Below, in pieces: positions 57,728-64,000 of a stretch of 64,000 nucleotides of DNA. Origin of the DNA: Streptomyces sp. GQFP (lineage in GTDB: Bacteria; Actinomycetota; Actinomycetes; Streptomycetales; Streptomycetaceae); the NCBI RefSeq assembly GCF_021545335.1, contig NZ_CP089312.1, forward strand, positions 3,906,001 to 3,970,000. The letters run 5' to 3'. The notes under the pieces were generated by a model that made no database searches, was not told where the DNA came from, and saw only the letters and a list, made by a program, of their open reading frames with translations. The translations under genes and the position numbers were made by a program. Positions within the stretch are counted from its first letter, which is position 1. Every line of letters begins with the position of its first letter.

Positions 57728-58576
57728 ATGCCTTCTTTCGACACTCCCGAAGCGATCTCGGTCACGGCGCGCGTGGAGGCCGGTTCCATCCAGTTCACCG
57801 CGGGCGACCGCCTCGACACGGTCGTCGAGGTGCGGCCCCGCGACCCGAAGAAGGACCTGGACGTAAAGGCGGCCGACCAGACCGAGGTCACGTACGCGGG
57901 CGGCACACTGACCGTCCGTACGCCCAAGGGCAATCTGCTCGGCCTCGGCCGTACCGGCACGGTCGACGTGACGGTCGACCTGCCCACGGGCTCACGCGTC
58001 GACATGACCGGCTCCTGGGCCCAGGTGTTCGGCGAGGGCCGGCTCGGCGAGGTCCGCGTGAAGACCTCGGCCGGCGACGTCCGCCTCGACACGACCGGCC
58101 CACTGCACCTGACCGCGGCGCACGGCTCGATCACCGTCGACCGGATCGAGGGCACGGCCGAGATCACCACCAGCTCCGGCAGTCTGCGCGTCGGCCTCGT
58201 CGACGGCTCCGCCGTCCTGAGGAACTCGCACGGCACCACGACCGTCGGCGCCGCGACCGGCGAACTGCGGGTGAACGGCTCCAACGGCGACATCGAGATC
58301 CGGCGCGCCGAGGACTCCGTCACCGCCACCACCGCCCACGGCACCCTGCGCGTGGACGAAGTGGCCCGTGGCGAGGTCCAGTTGGAGACCGCCTTCGGCG
58401 CGATCGACATCGGCGTACGCGAGGGCACGGCCGCCTGGCTCGACGTCAGCTCGACCTCCGGCCAGGTACGCAACACGCTCACCGCGTCCGACAGCCCGGG
58501 GCAGACCGAGGACACCGTCAGGATCCGCGCCCGCACCCGGTACGGCAACATCGACGTCCGCCGCGCCAAGGCCTGA
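57728..58576 (+). CDS. DUF4097 beta-strand repeat protein
   Basis: A 282-residue protein rich in short beta repeats, typical of DUF4097/LiaG-type adhesin-like proteins. Repeated units such as GDVRLDTTGPLHLTAAHGSI and GDIEIRRAEDSVTATTAHGT indicate a right-handed beta helix. No signal peptide is visible. It lies between the RHH gene and a drug-type ABC transporter, an arrangement I recall from several Streptomyces genomes; a role in the transporter's regulation or envelope stress is inference. GGGACAG lies upstream of ATG 57728. The 57636-57676 gap has a CCTCA-rich simple repeat. Confidence 0.85.
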   Translation: MPSFDTPEAISVTARVEAGSIQFTAGDRLDTVVEVRPRDPKKDLDVKAADQTEVTYAGGTLTVRTPKGNLLGLGRTGTVDVTVDLPTGSRVDMTGSWAQVFGEGRLGEVRVKTSAGDVRLDTTGPLHLTAAHGSITVDRIEGTAEITTSSGSLRVGLVDGSAVLRNSHGTTTVGAATGELRVNGSNGDIEIRRAEDSVTATTAHGTLRVDEVARGEVQLETAFGAIDIGVREGTAAWLDVSSTSGQVRNTLTASDSPGQTEDTVRIRARTRYGNIDVRRAKA

Positions 58577-58650
58577 GCACCTTCAACACCCCCAACACCC
58601 CCAACTCCCGCTTCACTCCCACCACTTCAGCCTTCTCCCAGGAGGGCCAC

Positions 58651-59649
58651 ATGCCTTCATCTGTCATGCCCACGTCCAATGCATCCGATACGTCCAGTGC
58701 TACCGCCGCCGCCATCTCCACCCTCGGTCTGCGCAAGTCGTACGGCGACAAGACCGTCCTCGACGGCATCGACCTGCGCATCCCCACCGGGTCCGTCTTC
58801 GCGCTCCTCGGCCCGAACGGCGCCGGCAAGACCACCGCCGTAAAGATCCTCTCCACCCTCATAACCCCCGACGGCGGACAGGCCCAGGTCGCGGGCCACG
58901 ACATCGCCACGTCACCGGACGGGGTCCGGGCCGCGATCGGCGTCACCGGCCAGTTCTCCGCCGTGGACGGCCTGATCACCGGCGAGGAGAACATGCTCCT
59001 CATGGCCGACCTCCACCACCTGCCCAAGCAGGAAGGGCGGAAGGCCGCCGCCGAGCTGCTGGAGCGGTTCGATCTGACGGAAGCCGCGACCAAGCCCGCC
59101 TCCACCTACTCCGGCGGCATGAAGCGCCGCCTCGACCTCGCCATGACCCTCGTCGGCAACCCGCGGATCATCTTCCTCGACGAGCCGACCACCGGCCTCG
59201 ACCCGCGTTCCCGGCACACCATGTGGCAGATCATCCGCGGGCTGGTCGCGGACGGGGTGACGGTCTTCCTCACCACCCAGTACCTCGAAGAAGCCGACGA
59301 ACTCGCCGACCGCATCGCGGTGTTGAACGACGGCAAGATCGCCGCCGAGGGCACCGCGGAGGAGCTGAAGCGGCTCATCCCCGGCGGGCACGTCCGCCTC
59401 CGGTTCACCGACCCCGACGCCTACCGCTCCGCCGCCACCGCCCTGCGCGAAGTCACCCGCGACGACGAGGCACTCGCCCTCCAGATCCCCAGCGACGGCA
59501 GCCAGCGCGAACTGCGGTCCCTGCTCGACTGGTTGGACTCGACCGGCGTCGAGGCGGACGAACTGACCGTGCACACACCGGACTTGGACGACGTGTTCTT
59601 CGCCCTGACGGGCCCCGCCGCCCACTCCACCAAGGAGAACGTCCGATGA
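58651..59649 (+). CDS. DrrA-like ABC transporter ATP-binding protein
   Basis: A 332-residue ATPase of the daunorubicin-resistance (DrrA) family. Walker A is GPNGAGKT (54-61), the signature YSGGMKRRLDLAMTL and Walker B IIFLDEPTTGLD, followed by the C-terminal DUF4162-like extension. CAGGAGG lies upstream of the ATG. The stop overlaps the permease gene (ATGA). Together they should form an exporter of a hydrophobic compound; the substrate is unknown. Confidence 0.92.
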   Translation: MPSSVMPTSNASDTSSATAAAISTLGLRKSYGDKTVLDGIDLRIPTGSVFALLGPNGAGKTTAVKILSTLITPDGGQAQVAGHDIATSPDGVRAAIGVTGQFSAVDGLITGEENMLLMADLHHLPKQEGRKAAAELLERFDLTEAATKPASTYSGGMKRRLDLAMTLVGNPRIIFLDEPTTGLDPRSRHTMWQIIRGLVADGVTVFLTTQYLEEADELADRIAVLNDGKIAAEGTAEELKRLIPGGHVRLRFTDPDAYRSAATALREVTRDDEALALQIPSDGSQRELRSLLDWLDSTGVEADELTVHTPDLDDVFFALTGPAAHSTKENVR

Positions 59650-60440
59650 GTAGTGCCCTCACCCTCGCCGTACGCGACTCGAACACGATGCTGCGCCGCA
59701 ACCTGCTCCACGTCCGCCGCTACCCGTCGCTCACCCTGAACCTGCTGCTGACACCGGTCATGCTGCTCCTGCTCTTCGTCTACATCTTCGGCGGCGCGAT
59801 GAGCGCGGGTATGGGCAGTGGCGGGTCGGACCGCTCCGCCTACATCGCGTATCTCGTGCCGGGCATCCTGCTGATGACCATCGGCTCCACCACGATCGGC
59901 ACGGCCGTGTCCGTCTCCATGGACATGAACGAGGGGATCATCGCCCGCTTCCGTACGATGGCGATCCACCGCGGATCCGTGCTCATCGGGCACGTCGTCG
60001 GCAGCGTGTTGCAGGTGCTCGCCAGCCTGGTCCTGGTCGGCGCGGTCGGTGTGGCCATAGGCTTCCGCTCCACCGACGCGACGGCCCTGGAATGGCTGGC
60101 CGCGTTCGGACTGCTCGTACTGTTCGCCCTGGCGCTGACCTGGATCGCGGTCGGGATGGGTCTGTCCAGCCCGAACCCCGAGGCGGCCAGCAACACGGCG
60201 ATGCCGTTGATCTTCCTGCCGCTGATCTCCAGTACGTTCGTGCCGATCGACGCGATGCCGGGCTGGTTCCAGCCGGTCGCGGAGTACCAGCCGTTCACGC
60301 CGGCCATCGAGACCCTGCGCGGCCTGCTGCTCGGCACGGAGATCGGCGACAACGGCTGGATCGCCGTCGCCTGGTGCCTGGCGCTGGCCGCGCTCGGCTA
60401 CTACTGGTCGAAGTCACTGTTCGACCGTGACGCGAAGTAG
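59646..60440 (+). CDS. DrrB-like ABC-2 type transporter permease
   Basis: A 264-residue membrane protein with six helices (LLLTPVMLLLLFVYIFGGAM first). It is of the ABC-2/DrrB type with the conserved PLIFLPLISSTFVPIDAMPG and QPFTPAIETLRGLLLG. It is translationally coupled to the ATPase gene by ATGA and should form the membrane channel of the exporter. The long frame starting at 58368 only shadows the upstream genes. A five-unit AAGCAG repeat follows directly after the stop. Confidence 0.92.
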   Translation: MSSALTLAVRDSNTMLRRNLLHVRRYPSLTLNLLLTPVMLLLLFVYIFGGAMSAGMGSGGSDRSAYIAYLVPGILLMTIGSTTIGTAVSVSMDMNEGIIARFRTMAIHRGSVLIGHVVGSVLQVLASLVLVGAVGVAIGFRSTDATALEWLAAFGLLVLFALALTWIAVGMGLSSPNPEAASNTAMPLIFLPLISSTFVPIDAMPGWFQPVAEYQPFTPAIETLRGLLLGTEIGDNGWIAVAWCLALAALGYYWSKSLFDRDAK

Positions 60441-60470
60441 AAGCAGAAGCAGAAGCAGAAGCAGAAGCAG
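60441..60470. repeat. AAGCAG hexanucleotide repeat, five units
   Basis: Five perfect AAGCAG units immediately after the permease stop codon. It is non-coding in this position and is a candidate length-variable locus. Confidence 0.9.
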
Positions 60471-60598
60471 CGGACGCGGTCGGATGAAACGGCCGCAAAA
60501 AAACTTCGGCCGACGATGTCGAGAACCCGCGCCCCGCTCCGTCCCAGGTGTGAACGCGACCAGAATGGGCCGCACCAGCACATCCCAGGAGACACACC

Positions 60599-61015
60599 AT
60601 GGCCAAGTACCTGCTGCTCAAGCACTACCGAGGCGCCCCGGCCGCCGTCAACGACGTGCCCATGGACCGGTGGACGCAGGACGAGATCACGGCGCACATC
60701 CAGTACATGCGGGACTTCGCGGACCGGCTCGAGAAGACGGGCGAGTTCGTCGACGGTGAGGCGCTGGCCCCCGAGGGGGCGTGGGTCCGGTACGACGGTG
60801 AGGGGCGCCCGCCGGTCACCGACGGCCCGTTCGCGGAGACCAAGGACCTGATCGCCGGCTGGATGATCATCGACGTCGACACCTACGACCGTGCCGTCGA
60901 ACTGGCCGGGGAACTGTCGGCCGCCCCCGGAGCGGGCGGCAAGCCGATCCACGAGTGGCTGGAGGTACGCCCGTTCCTGGCCGCGCCTCCCACCATCCCG
61001 GAGTGCCCGCACTAA
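60599..61015 (+). CDS. YCII/DGPF domain protein, ECF42 partner
   Basis: A 138-residue YCII-related protein with the DGPF motif (VTDGPFAETKDLIAGWMII). In actinobacteria, DGPF proteins are encoded next to ECF42 sigma factors and are proposed to work with them; their biochemical role is unclear. The stop overlaps the sigma gene's ATG by one base (TAATG), so they are coupled. Confidence 0.9.
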   Translation: MAKYLLLKHYRGAPAAVNDVPMDRWTQDEITAHIQYMRDFADRLEKTGEFVDGEALAPEGAWVRYDGEGRPPVTDGPFAETKDLIAGWMIIDVDTYDRAVELAGELSAAPGAGGKPIHEWLEVRPFLAAPPTIPECPH

Positions 61016-62190
61016 TGACCCCGTCCACCTCATCGAAATCGAACCCGTCGATGAACGAGGCCCTGCTCCGGAGCCTCACCCCGAACGTCCTCGCCGTCCT
61101 CGTCCGCCGCGGAGCCGACTTCGCGGCGGCCGAGGACGCCGTACAGGACGCGCTGGTGGAGGCGATCCGCGTCTGGCCGGCCGACCCGCCCCGGGACCCG
61201 AAGGGCTGGCTGGTCACGGTGGCGTGGCGCCGGTTCCTGGACGCGACCCGGGCGGACACGGCCCGCCGCAGACGCGAGGACCGCCTGGACGAGGAGCCGA
61301 CACCGGGCCCCGCCCCGGCCCAGGACGACACACTCCACCTCTACTTCCTCTGCGCCCACCCGTCCCTCACCCCCTCCTCCGCGGTAGCCCTCACGCTCCG
61401 CGCGGTCGGCGGGCTCACCACGCGCCAGATCGCCCAGGCCTACCTGGTCCCCGAGGCGACGATGGCGCAGCGCATCAGCCGGGCCAAGCGCACGGTGTCC
61501 GGCGTACGGCTGGACCAGCCCGGCGACGTCGCCACCGTGCTGCGCGTCCTCTACCTGGTCTTCAACGAGGGCTACTCCGGCGACATAGACCTGGCCGCCG
61601 AGGCCATCCGCCTCACCCGCCAGCTCGCCACCGCGATCGACCACCCCGAGGTTGCGGGCCTGCTGGCCCTGATGCTGCTCCACAACGCGAGGCGCGCGGC
61701 CCGGACAACCCCCGACGGGGACCTGGTACCACTGGCGGAACAGGACAGATCCCGCTGGGACACGAAGACGATCGCCGAGGGCGTGGAGATCCTCCAGACC
61801 GCCCTCTCCCGAGACCGCCTGGGCGAGTTCCAGGCCCAGGCGGCCATCGCGGCCCTCCACGCGGACGCACAGACCGCCGAGGAGACGGACTGGGTCCAAA
61901 TCGTGGAGTGGTACGACGAGTTGGCCCGCCTGACGGACAACCCGGTGGTCCTCCTGAACCGCGCGGTGGCGGTAGGCGAGGCGGACGGCCCACGCGCGGG
62001 CCTGGCAGCACTGGCGAAACTGGACGCCTCACTCCCCCGCCACACCGCAGCAGCGGCGTACCTCCACGAACGCGACGGCGACACGAAAACGGCAGCCCGC
62101 CTGTACGCCGAGGCCGCCCAAAAGGCCCCCAACCTCGCCGAACGCAACCACCTGACCCGCCAGGCGGCCCGCCTCAACGCCGACCGGTGA
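61015..62190 (+). CDS. ECF42 family RNA polymerase sigma factor
   Basis: A 391-residue sigma factor. The N-terminal part has sigma regions 2 and 4 (AAAEDAVQDALVEAIRVWPA, ATMAQRISRAKRT). The long C-terminal extension is helical and TPR-like (LYLVFNEGYSGDIDLAAEAI, NPVVLLNRAVAVGEADG, YLHERDGDTKTAARLYAEAA). This extension and the adjacent DGPF gene define ECF42. There is no anti-sigma gene, as usual for the group; the extension is thought to be needed for activity. The N-terminal 12 residues are Ser-rich. Confidence 0.92.
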   Translation: MTPSTSSKSNPSMNEALLRSLTPNVLAVLVRRGADFAAAEDAVQDALVEAIRVWPADPPRDPKGWLVTVAWRRFLDATRADTARRRREDRLDEEPTPGPAPAQDDTLHLYFLCAHPSLTPSSAVALTLRAVGGLTTRQIAQAYLVPEATMAQRISRAKRTVSGVRLDQPGDVATVLRVLYLVFNEGYSGDIDLAAEAIRLTRQLATAIDHPEVAGLLALMLLHNARRAARTTPDGDLVPLAEQDRSRWDTKTIAEGVEILQTALSRDRLGEFQAQAAIAALHADAQTAEETDWVQIVEWYDELARLTDNPVVLLNRAVAVGEADGPRAGLAALAKLDASLPRHTAAAAYLHERDGDTKTAARLYAEAAQKAPNLAERNHLTRQAARLNADR

Positions 62191-62193
62191 GCG

Positions 62194-62748
62194 TCAGTGG
62201 GCGTCGCCCTCGGGCTCGGGGCGCGGGAGTTCGTCGAGGTCGAGGGTGAAGGTACGGCCGTCGGCCAGAGGGATGGGAAGTTTGCCCGTGCCGTAGCTGT
62301 GGGTGTGCGCTGCGATGTAACCGGTGCCGGTCGGCTGCGTGTGGAGTACGACCTCGTGGGCGTAGGGGTCCACGACCAGGTAGATCGGGATGCCGTAGCG
62401 GCCGTACTTCGCGGTGCAGTCGTCGTAGTCCTTGCGCGCGGAGGAGGTCGAGACGACCTCGGAGATCAGCAGGACGTCCTCGAAGCTGTAGCGCTTGCCT
62501 TCCTTGCGGGCGTCTTCACGCAGGATGGCCAGGTCAGGGGCGGAGTTCTCGTCGGCGGGGAAGTCGATGTAGACGTCGGAGGTGACCTTCGCATGACGGC
62601 CGAGGGCGTGAGCGGTGTCGATCTGCATCGACTTGATGGTGCTGGAGTGCTCTTCGCTCTGCGGGGTCATGATCACCTTTCCGTCGGCCCCGAACAGGAC
62701 CGTGTACCCCTTGGGGAACTCGGTGTGCACGATCGCGTCGACACTCAT
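62194..62748 (-). CDS. Uma2 family (DUF820) putative endonuclease
   Basis: A 184-residue Uma2/DUF820 protein, related to the 135-674 product. It shares KVIMTPQSEEH, APDLAILRED, LISEVVSTSS (the acidic and Ser positions of the fold) and KYGRYGIPIYLVVDPY. AAGGAGCAGGCC precedes ATG 62748; the frame up to 62955 is not used. It converges with the ECF42 gene, four bases apart. Nuclease activity is inferred from the fold only. Confidence 0.88.
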   Translation of the reverse strand: MSVDAIVHTEFPKGYTVLFGADGKVIMTPQSEEHSSTIKSMQIDTAHALGRHAKVTSDVYIDFPADENSAPDLAILREDARKEGKRYSFEDVLLISEVVSTSSARKDYDDCTAKYGRYGIPIYLVVDPYAHEVVLHTQPTGTGYIAAHTHSYGTGKLPIPLADGRTFTLDLDELPRPEPEGDAH

Positions 62749-62921
62749 GGCCTGCTCCTTCCCGTGTGCGGTCAGGATACGGCGGACAGCGCCGGGCCGC
62801 CGACTCCGGCAGCCCGCGGCCGACCACACCGCAGCCCCACGCACACGACGACCAATACCGCCAGGACGACGGCAGCGGGGTTGACTCACATGCTGCCCCC
62901 TCCACCGCCCTGATCCGATCG

Positions 62922-63119
62922 TCAGCGGGCCGCGAACCCCACGAACGCCGACCATGCGGTGCGGGTTACGACAACCACCGGACCGCCGGGAGCCACCTTG
63001 CTGTCACGGACGGGGACGACGCCGGGGAATCCGGGGGCCACTTCGATGCAGTCGCCGCCGTTTGCTCCGCTGTAGCTGCTCTTGATCCAGGTCGCCGCGG
63101 TCAGCTGGTGCCTGCCCAT
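62922..63119 (-). CDS. DUF397 protein of WhiJ-like module 3
   Basis: A 65-residue DUF397 protein with TWIKSSYSGANGGDCIEVAP, VRDSKVAPGG and a final hydrophobic strand. Unlike the pairs at 6852 and 29499, whose genes overlap by four bases, the upstream XRE frame runs 116 bases into this gene. It probably acts with that regulator. Confidence 0.88.
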   Translation of the reverse strand: MGRHQLTAATWIKSSYSGANGGDCIEVAPGFPGVVPVRDSKVAPGGPVVVVTRTAWSAFVGFAAR

Positions 63120-63957
63120 GATGCTCGTACCCTTCCATCACGTCGCTGATCAGAGCGGCGGATTCGCGGGCTGACAGAACGTCCGCCCTGAGCACATCAT
63201 AGGCCTGGAGATGGCGCTGGTAGACGGCCGGATCATCGTTGAAATGGCCACGGTCCAGGGACTCCGAGTACACCCATCGGTGCCCGTCCGGCAGCGTGAT
63301 CAACGACAGGGCGGTGTCTGGAAGGTCGATGTCCGGGCGGTCCAACGGAGCGACCTGGATACGGACGTTCGGAAGGCGCCCCACGGTCAGCAGGTGCTTG
63401 CACTGCCGCCGCATGACGTCCGCGTCCCCCACCATGTTCCGCAGGCAGCTCTCGTCCAGGACGGTGAGATACATCGGACCGTTCTCCACGAAGAAGCGTT
63501 GCTGGCGGCTCAGTCGAGCCCGGACCCGCTCTTCCACCTCGTCGGCCTTCGTGAGGCGTCGACCGAACAGCGCCTGCGCGTAGTCCGACGTCTGCAACAG
63601 ACCTGGCACGACGTGCCCTTGGTACGCGTACAAGGCGACGGCCTCGGCATCCATCTGCGCCCTGCGCTCGAACCAGTCGGGATGCTCGACCTCCGGATAC
63701 CAGTCCACCTTCTTCCACAACCGAAGCAACACCCCACCCGTACCGAGCAGTTCGTCGCACGTCTTCGCGAACGTGTCCTGCGGGACGCTGATCCCCGCCT
63801 CCACCTTCGCCACATGGGACCGGTCGCACGGGATCTGCTGGGCCAGCGCCGCCTGTGTCAGGAACGCGGCCTCGCGGAAGTGGCGCAACACCTCGCCGAA
63901 CAGGGCGGCGTTGCTGACTCCCGTCCCGGAACCGTCCTCCGCGTTACGTCGCGCCAC
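63004..63957 (-). CDS. XRE family regulator with DUF5753, run-on C-terminus
   Basis: A 317-residue regulator as read. The helix-turn-helix is at about 20-75 (FGEVLRHFREAAFLTQAALA, DRSHVAKVEAG), then DUF5753 (LYAYQGHVVPGLLQTSDYAQ). The domain ends near LISDVMEGYE. The last 35 or so residues are read from the DUF397 gene in another frame and are Arg/Pro-rich, unlike family members. A lost stop or a one-base indel near 63119 is likely. About 40 bases upstream remain in the window, so its promoter and any divergent HATPase gene are not visible. Confidence 0.85.
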   Translation of the reverse strand: MARRNAEDGSGTGVSNAALFGEVLRHFREAAFLTQAALAQQIPCDRSHVAKVEAGISVPQDTFAKTCDELLGTGGVLLRLWKKVDWYPEVEHPDWFERRAQMDAEAVALYAYQGHVVPGLLQTSDYAQALFGRRLTKADEVEERVRARLSRQQRFFVENGPMYLTVLDESCLRNMVGDADVMRRQCKHLLTVGRLPNVRIQVAPLDRPDIDLPDTALSLITLPDGHRWVYSESLDRGHFNDDPAVYQRHLQAYDVLRADVLSARESAALISDVMEGYEHHGQAPADRGDLDQEQLQRSKRRRLHRSGPRIPRRRPRP

Positions 63958-64000
63958 GCGTCCTCCTCGTGTGCCCTCATGTGCCAGTGCCCCGTTCGCA

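Noticed and set aside
61030..61899. 289-codon minus-strand frame within the ECF42 gene
   Set aside because: Antisense shadow of a gene with clear sigma and TPR-like motifs.

Overview
The window is chromosomal DNA from a Streptomyces-like actinomycete. It has very high GC, strongly GC-biased third codon positions, frequent GTG starts, GGAGG-type ribosome binding sites and many ATGA/GTGA stop-start overlaps. Family content fits: WXG100/type VII proteins, XRE-DUF5753 regulators paired with DUF397 proteins, the futalosine menaquinone route, a scoF-like cold shock gene, and interspersed repeats of a kind common in Streptomyces. No rRNA, tRNA, CRISPR array, insertion sequence or replication origin was seen.

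Region 1 (1-19,700) is an accessory type VII secretion-like island. It holds two cassettes in mirror orientation. Cassette A (+ strand, 968-6616) encodes a lipoprotein, an exported protein, a small helical WXG100-like partner, a large substrate-like protein with a type VII signal-like N-terminus, a protein with a C-terminal beta domain, and two related small proteins, the last broken by a stop codon. Cassette B (- strand, 13558-8402) has the same logic: small helical partner, large substrate-like protein, membrane protein, two related small proteins and a second membrane protein. A frameshifted paralogue of the cassette A beta-domain protein lies divergently at 13710. A WXG100-like gene and a full-length eccC ATPase close the island. 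eccB, eccD, eccE and mycP are absent. A WhiJ-like regulatory module (XRE/DUF5753, DUF397, divergent HATPase) sits between the cassettes.

Region 2 (19,700-45,600) is core-like. It holds a membrane Ser/Thr kinase, mqnA, a cold-shock gene with a long structured leader, a methyltransferase, a DsbA-like lipoprotein, a Tat-exported flavoprotein, a PIN/RHH toxin-antitoxin pair, a second WhiJ-like module, an alanine dehydrogenase/PNT-like enzyme, a LysR regulator, a long-chain acyl-CoA ligase, a damaged MaoC dehydratase, TetR, GNAT, mqnE, an Lrp regulator, and the UbiX/UbiA/UbiD set for late menaquinone synthesis, followed by an NCS1 permease. Gene content and order resemble, from memory, the Streptomyces coelicolor region around SCO4490-SCO4508.

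Region 3 (45,600-64,000) holds an acyl-CoA dehydrogenase-like gene, an ECF sigma operon with a membrane-anchored partner and an acyltransferase, two methyltransferases, a very large HTH-nSTAND-WD40 NTPase divergent from a ribbon-helix-helix/DUF4097/DrrAB-type ABC operon, an ECF42 sigma factor with its DGPF partner, a second Uma2 protein and a third WhiJ-like module.

Several genes carry apparent lesions: a nonsense codon at 6248, a frameshift near 14155, an out-of-frame N-terminus near 35270, a G-run frameshift at 41113 and a lost stop near 63119. Each could be real decay or an assembly error; the sequence alone cannot decide.
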